Positions 42,859 to 55,200 of a DNA stretch of 64,000 nucleotides are shown in pieces; the stretch's first letter is position 1, and each line of letters starts with the position of its first letter. This stretch comes from Aphrocallistes beatrix (Eukaryota; Porifera; Hexactinellida; Sceptrulophora; Aphrocallistidae): positions 62,001 to 126,000 of the forward strand of contig OY725499.1 of assembly GCA_963281255.1 (NCBI GenBank), read 5' to 3'. Made by a program: the position numbers and the translations under genes. Below the pieces are notes generated by a model. It ran no database searches, was not told where the DNA came from, and was given only the letters and a program-made list of their open reading frames with translations.

Positions 42859-44253
42859 AAAGTGGCAGTAACAGTAAATAATATGGAACTGAAACCGGCT
42901 ACTTAAGTAATTTTCAGTATTTTTAACACGGTTAAAATCAGGCTAGTAAGCAGATTCGCAGGGAAAATGTACTTCTTAATTGAGTAATAACAAAAATAAC
43001 TAGGATAATACGCAAGTCTGGATAAAATCCACGAATCAATTCATATTTCGATGAAAATTTAAGTTAAAGTTCAATTAAAGTGATACTAAATTACCTCCTG
43101 TGGTTTGTCTACAGAATAATGTAATAATTTTGGTGAACTAATTTTTGATAGATGTGCAATCTGTTTTTATGGTTTTGCAAGTGCAGCATGTGCTCAGCCG
43201 ATGTTTGAAAGTTCATCTTGGTTTCGAAACGAGATCCAAATTATGTGGTTGCACAACCAGGTGTATTCCATTCCAAGGTTGTGTGTATTCTGTGGTGTGT
43301 AATTTAATTCTAAGCAACCATTATCAACGAATGTTATTTTGTTATGGGATGTACAAAACTGGTGGTAATGACGTGGGAGCAATTTTGTTACATACTTTTA
43401 TCTAGACCAAAGTTTTCCAAATAGCAGTCATAGCTGTTTGTGTAGGAATATTTAATCAAGATCAAATAAAAGTGCACTGCATTATCAATGAGTGAGGTTA
43501 TAGGAAGGAAACCACTTAATTAGAACATGAATTGAGGAAAAGAATAAATTTATGCGAAAAGGTTAATATATTGATTAATGGTTAATGGTTAATTGGGACT
43601 CGGTTGTATTTGAGTTTGGAAGAAAATGTGTATAGAAATTTGATGAGTAATGCGCGGTGAAAGAATAATTTAAGGCAAATTGGTCAGATTAAACCCGCTC
43701 GGGGATATTGACAGCAAAATTAAAATCAGGTCTCTATTTAATAATTATATCAACTCCAAGGGCAACACTTTACAAAATCCTTTTTACTATGAAAAGCGCT
43801 TTATACAGAACTATATTCACAACAAAAAAAGGACTGAGAAAAGTGACCTGAAAAACAGGTGGCCTTAAATGAAGTGGAAAATTGGGTTACTGCGTTACGA
43901 TGATGGTATCATTTGAAATTTTCGCCTGGATGAACAAGAAATAAATTGGAAATATCACCTTGAAACAAAGGATGAACACAATACGTATTGAATTTATACG
44001 TTTCAATTAACCGTGAATTTAAGAATAGAGCAACCTTGCTAAAACCTTACTTCCCAATTCACTGATTAACAATTAGTCTACCTCAATAATGCAATACCCC
44101 ATCTTAACATTGAATACAATTGTTCACGACAACTCGATATTATTAATACAATACGTTGACATATATTCATCCATTATACATATTAATTGACCGTGATACT
44201 ATACTAAGAAGTCCTTTTATACGATATTGAAACACAGCCATGGCACCAATAAG
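42859..44253. other. Intergenic region, nothing recognised
   Basis: Divergent spacer between the EF-hand gene and the ARF-like gene. Short open frames at 43145-43405 and 43680-43868 have no recognisable domain and no splice context. I see no repeats shared with other parts of the window. Confidence 0.5.
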
Positions 44254-44261
44254 TATAAATA
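44254..44261 (+). promoter_or_regulatory. TATA box of the ARF-like gene
   Basis: TATAAATA lies 73-80 bases before the ATG of the ARF-like gene, giving an expected start near 44285 and a 5'UTR of about 50 bases. This is one of the few genes here without an acceptor next to the ATG, which fits an unspliced leader. Confidence 0.6.
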
Positions 44262-44333
44262 GAAGAGATATGTACAAAAAGCAAATACTACTATTCACCA
44301 CAACAACACATCAGAAATAAGTTTTTTTGCAAA

Positions 44334-44996
44334 ATGGGTAATTACATGGAAAAAGCAATGACTGTTCGTGCATGCTTCACCGTTCCAGAACCAGTGAACA
44401 ATCGTATTTTGATTCTCGGCCTTGACGCCGCTGGTAAAACATCTCTGCTACAACGAGCAATTGCTAAAGAGAATGTTGAGCCGAATTTCGATATTAACCC
44501 GACGGTCGGATTTAACGTCGAAATGTGTCGGTTGGACAACACAAAACGCGCCAATTATGCACTGTGGGACGTCGGTGGCCAGGATAAAATCAGGAGTTTG
44601 TGGAGACATTATTTCGCAGGAGCAACCGGGCTAATTTTCGTCATCGATTCAACAGACGGTGATCGTTTGGAAGAAGCGAGCGAAGAGTTGGAGAAGGTGC
44701 TTAGCGATCAAGATATGAAAACAGTGCCCCTGCTAATTTTCGCGAATAAACAAGATTCAAAACTTGCGATCAAGCTTGAAGAGATCACTGAAAAACTGGG
44801 ATTCAAGGGAATATCCCAAGAACGCCGTAAATGGCATATTCAACCTTGCTCTGCACTGACAGGCGAAGGAGTAAGTGAGGGTTTACAAGAATTCCATAAA
44901 CTGCTTTTGAACAAGCACACCATGGAAAGGAAACAGATTGCCCATCTCAACAAGAATAAACTAAGACAGAGCCTTCGTATTAAACCACGAAAGTAA
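44334..44996 (+). CDS. ARF-family small GTPase with a basic C-terminal extension
   Basis: 220 aa, intronless. N-terminal MGNYMEK supplies Gly2 for myristoylation. All GTPase motifs are present: G1 GLDAAGKT (29-36), switch I PTVGF (56-60), G3 WDVGGQ (78-83), G4 NKQD (138-141) and G5 CSALTGEG (172-179). ARF proteins are usually about 180 aa. Here about 30 residues rich in Lys and Arg (ERKQIAHLNKNKLRQSLRIK) follow. Family role: GTP-dependent recruitment to membranes and control of trafficking or cilia. Sequence identity does not place it in a particular ARL group. A TATA box precedes it and the ATG has no adjacent acceptor. Confidence 0.92.
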   Translation: MGNYMEKAMTVRACFTVPEPVNNRILILGLDAAGKTSLLQRAIAKENVEPNFDINPTVGFNVEMCRLDNTKRANYALWDVGGQDKIRSLWRHYFAGATGLIFVIDSTDGDRLEEASEELEKVLSDQDMKTVPLLIFANKQDSKLAIKLEEITEKLGFKGISQERRKWHIQPCSALTGEGVSEGLQEFHKLLLNKHTMERKQIAHLNKNKLRQSLRIKPRK

Positions 44997-47529
44997 CTTT
45001 TTAGTTGTAAAAATGATGTAAAATGATTGCTATTTATTATTGTAAAGTGAATTTGATAAAATTACTTATTAAAAACAAACATAAAGTAGAACTTCGTCAA
45101 TCTAAACACAGATAATACGAACAGATATTTCATCCTCTAAAGAGGAAAATACATATAAGTCACTTCGGGTAATACAAACAAATTTCGATTGACCCCTTGA
45201 TGTTCGTATCAACGAATTCACGATTAATATGTGGTGTTTTTCATTTTTGGAAATTTGTATTATCATCTCTACTCATCATCATTCACTTAATCTATTCTTA
45301 TGCTGTTACCAATTTGAGTCTTTTTCCAGCACTAAAAACCTATTACGCATTCTGATAGCTAAGTTTCATCAGTATTTCGAATTTTAGTTCCGATAAAAAG
45401 TATGTGTCAAGTACCAAAACGATCGGAAAATGGTCGCAATCCTTTATGAAATTTTGCTCTTGATCGGGATCGCTGATCATATAATCAACTAAGATCGGAA
45501 TCGAGATCTTCTTTTTCACGGTTGAATACTGCCCTAAGTGTGGGGTAAGCCATATTGAGTTGGTTCTTATCGAAATTAGGAAACTTTGCTTAAGGTATCA
45601 TCAATTTAGGGCCAAAGGCTAGGAGATTTATAAATGAAGTGATTCTTTAAATATTCAGATTCTGACAGGATTCCGAATATTTACTTTCGTCTGGGTATTC
45701 AATGATAATTGGTTAATTGACCCGAAAATGTCCGTCTGAAATATTGAATAGGATGACCATATATGGAGTTAACAGACACGAGGAGATGAAGATTAATTCA
45801 TTAAGTGATGCTTAATTTCGTAACAGTTCGAGTAAAGTTTGAAAATCACAAACTTATTGATTATCAACATGTGCATCGGCACGAGTGTTTGCACAAGTTT
45901 TAGTGCAAGATTATGGTTTGGATTAATTCAGGGAAAAATAAACCTATTCCTTAAGTGTAAGTAAACAATAAACAAGTTCTCAACAACAAATCAATGCAAT
46001 AACAAATCTAATATTGTCAACACAGCTTGCAGGTGTAAGCAGAAACATCGCTAGACGATAACATATCATAACATCTGAGGGGGAAAACACAAATTTGTCC
46101 CTCAAAGATCTGCCTACGATATAACACATGTTAAAATTTTGGAGGGGAAAAACCATACTTTCCAACTGTCCCGTTTTTGGCGGGAAGTCCTGCTTTTTCG
46201 GACAAATGTTGAAAGTAATGTCCCAGGAAAGTGTATAGGCTTAATACAAGTATACTATGTCCCGATAAAATACTACTTATGTCCCGATTTTTCCTTGCAG
46301 AAGTTAGCATGTATGCAAAACACAGCTTTATTCTCTCCCGGTATACAAAAGTATTGAAAAATATATAATCCCAAAGTTTTCCCTCATAAAAAATTTTTGA
46401 AAGGACCCGCAATTGAGTAAAATTCTGGACACTTTGGCTCTAGAGAGATTTCAAAAATATCACTGCAAATGCACTTTTTGATAATTAGAAGATCAAAGTT
46501 ATGATAACTATCCTACTCAGCAAAAAATATACAAACGTATTTCATTTTGAAACTTAGAAATGTTCCAGACAGCATTAATTACATTATGTAGATCTTGTAT
46601 TTGACGCACTAAAATATCCCAATGGACAGGTTTGAGAACGTTTACCTTATAAGAAACTACTCAATCTGATTATGCCTTGTTGACATCATAGAGACATCAC
46701 ATCACTGAGTGAGTACAGAATTAACATAAGTTTAGATTGATTGTAGATGTGCATGCTGGCAGTATTACTATGGTAATTTCACCACAATTGTAGAGTCCAA
46801 CCTTTAGAACCACAAAAGATTATGAACTATTAGTTTATAAGCGTATCATTAAGTTATAATACTGAATAAGTTTGTGCTTAAATTAACCTGACAATGATGT
46901 CTTAATTTTTTAAAAACAAATAATACAAAGGTTTTGTATTAATCAACCAAAGTACTAAAGTCTCCTAAATGAAGGTATAATAGGAAAACAATATTCTTCC
47001 GAAGAGAAATCGGATATCAGTTTTAAGGAAGAACTCTATTATAAGCTCAAAACCACATTAAAACAGAAGAGCACGGTACGTGCTGTGTTACATTCTTAGA
47101 GTGGGAGTTGCAAATCATTTCAAACAGCTTAAGACATGAGTAGGTAGTTCAAAAGTCTGGCTCTATACACGCCTTTCCCTCCCTACCCATAATTATACCA
47201 TTCAATGAATATTAAAGAGGCAAATCTATTTGTGAGCAGATGGTGGAATAAATTTGCAATCGGATCGATAAATCATTCTTGAAATTCTCAACAAATTAGG
47301 TTATCACTAGCGACACGAGACTTGCAGGATAATTAAAATTTCAAGAATCGAGTTCATCAAATTGAAAAAAAGAATAATTTCTTACCTAATAAATTTTCCT
47401 AGTTAATTAATCAGTATTTTGGTTATTGGTTGAAGTGTATAGATGACTCCATACGCGCCGTTTTATCGCTCATTACATTCAGATTTGCAGGGTGGGCAGT
47501 TATAGATCCAAGGATCTACACTGTACACT

Positions 47530-48505
47530 GTGAAAAATGATAAAATTCTCTATAATTACCCAATTCCTAGGGCTTAATTATACTAACAATGATCCAGCAA
47601 TTTTAGTATTGAAATACAATCGACTCCGCTGAATGAGGTCACTGTTTAATTGAGTCACTTTTGGTAGGATCGGAATAGCTCTCACACATAGAAGTTAATA
47701 CAAAATATTTTCGGTTAATAGGGTTATCCGCTTAATCGATCCGAAATGTCCTCTGACCGATGTAACCCTATTAAGCGGAGTCAACTATATTAAAAAATTC
47801 GGGGTGAAAATCCTAGAAATCCTGTGAGGAGGCACTAAGATGAGGGAGTAGAGACACTTTTCTGGAAATTTGTGATAGTTACCACATTAGAATGTCCTCA
47901 TAGCTACTAATAAGATTTTGCCAATTACTTCTACAATTGACTAATTAATATATTACACAATGTGAGAATTAATCCTGTATAAAGAGGTGTAGATTCTACA
48001 TCTCTTTATACAGGATTAATTGATTGGATCACCACAACAGTCTCACGTTGTGCAATGTATTAATTAGTGAATTGTAGAAGTAATTGGCAAAAATCTTATT
48101 AGTAGCTATGAGGACATTCTAATGTTAACTATGAGGACATTCTAATGGTTACCTATCACAAATTTCCAGAAAAGTGTCTCTACTCTCTCATCTTAGTGCC
48201 TCCTCACAGGATTTATAGGAATTTCACCCCGAATTTTTTAATATAGTCGACTCCGCTTAATAGGGTTACATCGGTCAGAGGACATTTTGGCCCGATTAAA
48301 CGGAGAACTCTATAAACCGAAAATATTTTGTATTAACTTCTATACGTGAGAGCTATTCCGGTCCTGCCAAAGGTGACTCAATTAAACAGTGACCCTATTA
48401 AGCGGAGTCTACTGTATTTCAATACTAAAATTTCTGGATCATTGTTAGTAGAAATTAAACGCTAGGAATTGGGTAATTATCGAGAATTTAATCATTTTTC
48501 ACATT
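47530..48505. repeat. Palindrome of about 1 kb carrying a family B element in each arm
   Basis: Arms of about 480 bp mirror each other from gaaaaatgataaaattctct at the left to aatttaatcatttttcac at the right. The centre is near 48003 (atccgtataaagaggtgtag-type hairpin with cctgtataaagagg). The arms differ by scattered substitutions, and the right arm has a local duplication of ctatgaggacattctaatg. Each arm contains a family B element (47615-47787 and 48242-48415) in mirror orientation, so the inversion copied or paired them. Confidence 0.88.
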
Positions 48506-49552
48506 ACACCTTATCTTAGCATTATCACTGAACTTTTTCGGAAGCAACAAAATACTTCTCGCCATTTCTTAGTAATGTTCTGATTTCATAATTAGCTATT
48601 CCCTCTCAAAACAAAATGCAAATCACAATATCTTAATAATCAGAACTTGATTGATTCATGCAATAACAGACCATCTTTAATTTCATTAAGAATTGGGAGT
48701 ATTTTGCTAATAAGAGGCGGCACTTGGGAATATCAAATTTAAATTATGGTTTATTCATTATCAAATCAATGCAGATGGCCATCATCTCAGAAGAATTTCA
48801 CAGTACATTCGAGTGCACACATAATGGGATTGGTTATACATAGTTTGTGGCTTAAACTTGTATAATATTCAAGTTTCACATGTATCTAGAGGCTTTCGAA
48901 TTCAATTATCCATATTTTAGAATTGAAATATACATTCGATCCTTCCTTCCCTAGCACGTTAAAAGTTACGTTGAATTTAATTATTATTTAAATAGCTTGA
49001 GTAGACAAACCGAATATTTGTGTGATTCGCGATCATTTTATTCATCTGTATCCTGTAAGGTCATTCATGATGTAATTCAATTCAATGTGTTGGACACAAA
49101 ATTCAATAATTCAGTTGATTATAAGTTTATAGTAGACAGTGGTTATTGGTTATGGTTGGAGATGATTCTATGATACTATCACGTTGAAGAAAATTTCTCG
49201 AATTTGCCTTTAGATTACATTTTTATTGATTTATTTAGATTAGTTGTATCAAAATGCCAGCTGGGATTGTATAAACAGAACGACTATACATCATCTCCAT
49301 AGAGCATTCCCAGTAGCCAGAAACAAGTGTTGATTTCCTAGAAATTTTTCTTGTTTCAAGCCATTTTTGGTCAAACAACATTCTAAGTAATACCAATAAG
49401 ACACTGAAATTATGTACTCTCCTAATTTCAAAGGAACTAAGTTCAGTTGGAGGCTTTTTAGTTCCCTTTTAAATGACCTCAAGACATTTCAGATCAGGTA
49501 TTTAATTAATTATTCAAATTCTTCAATGTTTCACGTAGAATATTAATAAGGT

Positions 49553-49717
49553 ACAGTCCGTAGTCACCAGGTGTGAAGTGGTGCGGTTGAGACTAACAAG
49601 TGGTCATGTTGAAACCAGTCGGTTCGTACAAAATGGTCCCTTTGGAGGCTAAATTAGTCAAAAGTGGTCAGGTTGAAACCCGACCAACCGGACCGATGGC
49701 TACGGCCCTGTATTTTA
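49553..49717. repeat. MITE-like element, family L
   Basis: About 165 bp, TA-flanked, from tacagtccgtagtcaccagg to gatggctacggccctgta. It has internal ggtcatgttgaaacc and ggtcaggttgaaaccc phrases. It is related to the outer parts of 41880-42290. Confidence 0.75.
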
Positions 49718-50731
49718 TAACGGCTTTGCTCTTCAAACTATGTAAGACTTTCACCGCAATTCTACTTTTATTAAACACACCTTGCATAAGGTGGTAATAG
49801 ACCTTCAATAATTGAGCCAAATATACCCTTCTTTGGGCATGTTTCTTTCTAATTTAATTAAACCAGTCCGATTCAACAGAACAAAGCTTTTATTGGAGAT
49901 TTATTTCAATGGATTCCATCTGCACCAACAAACAACTAGTCAGCATGGCTCATCAATTAAATTCAGCTGATAACAGCACCTGATGAATTGATTATTATAT
50001 TCTAATACTTGAGTACGCAAAATAGTGGTAAATAGATGTGTCGGATATATCACCACAACGATAGTTAATATGCAGGAAGAAAATATATTCATATGAGCCA
50101 TCTAGTTTTACTCCATTGAGTCTAGCCTGCACTAGTGCACCTGCGTGTGATGTGATTGCTAAATGTATATGGAATTAGGTTACGAATTGATGTTATACGT
50201 TATAACCGGTTACGAAGGATACGGAATCTATTCGTTACCTGTGCTGGCGCCAGTTTTAATGTAAAATTCCACATGTTATCGAAAGAAACTTGTGGTAAGT
50301 GATTATACCATCTTGTACCACGCATTTCTGAGATAACATAAATGGTTCCATAACGCACATTGTTTGTGACATAATACCATTTTAGATAACAAAATATATG
50401 CTTAGATTCTTTTTTTGCCTTATGCAAAAAATCAAGCCATGTTGAAGGTGATTACAGCGATTTTGTGCAAACATTTTAAAATGAACATACTTCCAGAAGT
50501 AGCGTAATGGATTCATCATCCATCTAACTCAGGTAAAGCCTGCAGTAGAATGGAAATTATGGACTGTGGATGCAATAGTAGCTGGCTTGGTTAAACTAAT
50601 AGATTAGATCGCTAATCATCGTTTTAAGAATGTATTATTAGCATATACCATATACGTATAAATATCGTGTTGATGCGCATGTTCGTTGCAAAAAAATTCG
50701 ATTTTCAATGGCACTTTCTAAAGGCCCCCAT

Positions 50732-50805
50732 ACACGATGCAACAAAGTTGCATGCAAATGTTTCATGCAACTTTGCTGTATCGTGTATGTGGACCTTTTA
50801 TTAGG
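50732..50805. repeat. Short fold-back element
   Basis: 74 bp. The left half (cccatacacgatgcaacaaa) pairs with the right half (tttgctgtatcgtgtatgtg) around gcatgcaaatgtttcatgc. Typical small hairpin transposon remnant. Confidence 0.8.
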
Positions 50806-50954
50806 GCCTTATTTGAGGAAGAGTTAAGATCGTAATTACTATTAATTGAGCTATCTGTCAAACGAAATTGTTTAATGTATGAAAGGTGTGAATTATTTCG
50901 GTTAAGTAGGAAGTACAAAAAGTAGTGTTTATAGAACTATTTTGTATTGTATGA

Positions 50955-51141
50955 GGGTGGGCCGCAACTGGAAGTGAGTGCAATACCAGTGCAACCCGTA
51001 GAAAGGTTTGAGCAAGCTCAAGTGGCCTTTCCTGATGAAAAAAAATATTGTAATAGTTGCCCCCAGTAGGAGGCTATCAGCTATTACACTGATAAGAACA
51101 GTATTTTTCACTTGATCTTAGCCAAAAGGCCGAGAAGCGAT
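50955..51141 (-). ncRNA. U2 snRNA-like gene with altered branch-point recognition segment
   Basis: The 187-nt length equals that of human U2. The 5' end (ATCGCTTCTCGGCCTTTTGG) and the following CTAAGATCAAGTG match U2 exactly, as does CTGTTCTTATCAG further on. Between them the universal UAGUAU, which pairs with the intron branch site, is replaced by AAAAAUA. An Sm-like site (AATATTTTTTTTC) and two 3' hairpins remain: a stem with TTGAGCTTGCTCAA, and GGGTTGCACTGG against CCAGTTGCGGCCC. So the fold is intact but the core function is probably lost. It may be a variant gene or a young pseudogene. I cannot define its promoter elements. Confidence 0.85.
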
Positions 51142-51206
51142 ACTCAAATTTTGTTCATTTCCCCTATAAGCTCACTCAAATTAAGAAATATAATGGTTCA
51201 GTTATA

Positions 51207-51708
51207 ATCAATAACAAGCGCGCTTCGCGCTTGCTTGCGCTGCGCGGCTGGCGGACACTTTGTGTCCGCCGGAGGCTCCCTTCGGTCGCCTGGAGTCACA
51301 TTGGTTAATTATAAGGGAGATAACATCTCTAAATATGTCTGTCCTACTGTGCTAATCGATATCACTCGAAAAATCACCAAATTTGTGAATTTAAAATTTT
51401 TTGATGCGTAATGATGACGTCATAACAAAGTGATGAGTCATCATTTTTTGATGATAGTTGCATCATATGTGAGACATGTTAGTATACATATTCTATTAAA
51501 ATTTCAGCCTTCTATCTCCTATAATGGCTGAGTTATGCCCGAATAACTGTGTTGCTTAACTTTTAAAAATGTGACAATGACGTCATAATTCCATGATGAG
51601 TCGACATTTTGCTCTGAACTCAGAACTTACTGGAGCCATAGCCAAAAGACTCCCACATGCCAAAAATCAGCTTTCTGAGCCCGGCAGTTTCTTCAATCAA
51701 TTCGTTAC

Positions 51709-51747
<39 letters not shown>

Positions 51748-51780
51748 AATAACAATCGAGTTTTAATAGTAAGGATTTAC
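51207..51780. repeat. Interspersed repeat, family I
   Basis: Second copy of the repeat at 22126-22673, same orientation. It starts with acaagcgcgcttcgcgcttg and ends after a (TA)15-like run with ttttaatagtaaggattt. Its start lies about 70 bases upstream of the U2-like gene. A 20-base insertion (ctcccacatgcc region) distinguishes it. Confidence 0.8.
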
Positions 51781-52294
51781 TAAAACTAAGGATATGTGTA
51801 TAATTGACTCTTATTTCCATTATGGCATGCATAGAATCACACCATGGATAACTAATAAACTCACTTTACAGCTTAAATTTATGGAAATATTGCAAATATT
51901 AGTTACGACTGCTAACGATGAGGATGAGGACAAATAGCAAATTTCTGATCCTCCGAAAAGATAAGACTTTTCATGAGTTCTTAAAATGACTATTTCCAAC
52001 CAAAAGTACATAAAAATATATTCCATTTTACCCTTTAAAATAAATAGTCAGACAAAAACGAAGGAAAAGTGTGAAATCTTTAATATTGATGATAAAAGTC
52101 CAAATTAATCGTACACTAAGAGATAGCATTCAAATTCTCATTCATTCGTAAGGAATTAACGGAAATTTACCATCTAAACGCTAAAAATATACCTGCAACA
52201 TTTCATGCACAACTTGAGTGATTTATATACAAAACAATTATAATAAGTGTTTCAGTGCATTCTTCACCGATTGGGTTAAAAAGTACAAACATGG
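51781..52294. other. Spacer between family I repeat and PH-like gene
   Basis: AT-rich, no frame. It should contain the 3'UTR of the PH-like gene. Nothing else seen. Confidence 0.45.
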
Positions 52295-55200
52295 TTAATA
52301 GGTACCCATTTTTCCGAAGAAAAATAATTCTTTATTATCGAGGAAAGATGCACACGGATCGAAAAGTTTTTCTTTACCCTTTTTTCTTCTGAAACTAATG
52401 TTGTAGCATGTGATCGGTGAAAGATTGAGTTTGACACTTCCAGAGCCCATGCTTGATGTTAAAGTTGCGTCCTTTTCCAAACCAAATCCAGTCGCAAAAT
52501 GGCATGATAGATCTAAACTGCGTGTGAAATCAAGTGGATTTGGTCGATAAGGTGTGTTAGTTAGATTCAACGAGTCGGAATTCGATTTGATAGAATTCTC
52601 TTTATATATAGCCGCCAGAGAAAGGCTTGATATCCAACTTTCCATTTCTGAAAACGTCCCGAATGTAATGAGATACGGTTTCCCGTATGCAAGTTGTGGT
52701 GTGAAACTAAGTGTCAGTTTAGACCATGTAGGAACTATTCTGTAGTTTTGTACCCATATGATACCACGAGGGTCTTTGAGCGATCTTTTGTTTTTGTACC
52801 AAACAATGAACGGCTCAACGTTATTGGTAAAAAGAACTAAGTAAACTGAAGTTCCTAAAAAATACAAACCGCTATAAACATGTTGATCATGGTGATACGT
52901 GGTTGCATATATCCATGGTTCAATAATTTGAAACTAATAAGTTGAATGAAAAAAATCGATCTATGTATTTTTAGCAAAAAAACATTTGGAGCTCAAATAT
53001 AACGGCGAATAAACAAAAGCGAAAATAAAGGAAGACCAACACACAGTTAATTAAAACAATATTATCAATAGATTTAATTATACAGTTTCCGCTTACAATG
53101 ATCCCCCAGATTCACAGAAGTAGAATGTAAACAAGATCAGATTCCAAAAAGTCAAATTTCACAATCAAATATGAATGGAATCAGAATGCACAGAAGACAC
53201 ATGCGTATCCTATCAATGCAAAATAGGCAGTGTTGGATGGAATTACCTTCAACAAAAGGGACATTGCACTTGTTAGAAATGTTCAGCTTCACAAAGTGCT
53301 TAGAATCCGTTTTCAACAGATTTTACAGAAGCCTGATAGAGTTTATCTCTTACAACAGTTAACAACCAAAGATTCCGAAAGGAATGTCGTTTAGATCATA
53401 TGGATCTGAGATTAAACAATGCACCTTGCATTATTCGAAATCTTGGGGAGTCAAGTTGATACACAACAAAGTGTAATTTTAACGTTTGTAAGAATTTGAA
53501 CTCATAACAAAGCCAGCTGGTAAAGTGGTACTGTTAAAATTAATACAAAGAGACCATGTGAAGTTTTTGGATATGTAAATTGAATGAGATTTCAAAGCAT
53601 AATTTATAGATCAATGAATTTGTTTTTATCTTAAGTTCAAAATAAATTATTTACTTCAACTAAGCCAGGAGTAATTATGCCCAATACTTGACGCGAAACT
53701 GAACGAATTATGATAATGAATCACATCTGTGATTTGGGCAATTCTAATAAATTTGAGCCTTTATTTTGTTGCTGAGGATGGTGTTTAGAGTGCAGTATTG
53801 ATCTTTAGATGTCAATGGAATTTTGAGAATATTTTATAATACCCTGACGAATTCCTAATTTTTCCTTATGTATCAAAATGTATATACCGTAAGCAAAAAT
53901 TTAACTAATGTGCCTAATGTTTACAGCTAGCTAGTTCACCTGTTTATAGCTAGCTAGTTCACCTGTTTTTATGGTGCAATGAAGTTAATGAGACTAGCTA
54001 TTTCACCACGATAAGAATTATGACGCAATGAGAATAAAAAAATTTAGAATAATTAACATTGATGCAACGGGATGAAGGAATAAAATTATTACATAAATGT
54101 CAAGTTTTACCTAGCGATCGATTGCATAATTCAATTTTTCAAATTTTTATTCCAATACCATCGCATAGTGTTGTATATGTAGCATAGTTTATAAATATTA
54201 GTAATTAGAATCGAACGATTTAATAATCAATTTTTCAAGCCATCAACTGTACGCAAATGGAATTTGTTGATCTAATCAGCGAATCTTCAGTCGACTTACG
54301 CAGAGATGGCTTCAGAAAATCAGGCGATAGCTTTACTTATTTCACAGATGTTAGTAGTTGTAATATTCTCCAAATATATGATGGAGAGCATAAACTATTG
54401 ATATCATTGAAATAAGTAGAAAATAAATGTGATAAAAATGATTAGGATTAAGTTTAGATAATAGGGAAACTTTATTTGGGTACACTAAAATATGTTTATG
54501 ACAATTACACAAAGTGGGCCCTAATCCAAAGGGACCGTTATAAATAAGCAGGTGCAGTGATATACAGATTTATTATAATGGGAAAGTCGACGAGAGCATT
54601 TTTAGGTGGCTTTACCATATTTGTAAATGTTAGTGATAAAAGAGTGTTTTCAAAATATTCAATTCGAATTGATTTATCAATAATTGAGCAGAGTAGGTTT
54701 AAAAGTATTTCATAGTATACATTTATACCATATATAGTCATTTCTTAGTCTAATAAAAGATCCTTATAAGGTAAGATCAAATGATAAAGACTCCGTATTC
54801 TGCTTTGCAACTAGAAATATTTGTAAAATGTCACGAAATGTATCACAAATCCTTAGAAAAAACACGGTTAATGTATGTTTACTCCTGTATACTGGAAAAG
54901 GCATTTTCTCTGATCTATTACAAAAGTTTTTGGAATAGATGACAGAAAATGTCACAGTCAGAATAATCATTATACTACCTGATATATAATACATTTGAAT
55001 ACCCCAATATTGTAAATGGCTCTATCCATGTATTCATGGAGGACAATCAATACGTATAAACTACACCCGATATCAGTTCGTATTTAAAATTAAAATACCC
55101 AGCTAGAAGCTAGGAATTATCAATTATTACTTACAAAGGTTAATTATTATCGCCATATACAGGCTTGTGTCTCCCTATCACCATATTGTATAGTAGTCGC

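Larger units (their letters stand above)
44997..50954. other. Long gene-poor region
   Basis: About 6 kb without a supported protein gene. Contents: a worn tgtcccg repeat at 46155-46320, the 1-kb palindrome 47530-48505 with two family B elements, a family L element (49553-49717) and a short palindrome (50732-50805). The remainder is AT-rich with no clear structure. Confidence 0.55.

Noticed and set aside
43145-43868. Two short frames between the EF-hand and ARF-like genes
   Set aside because: No domain, no splice or start context, and composition equals spacer DNA.
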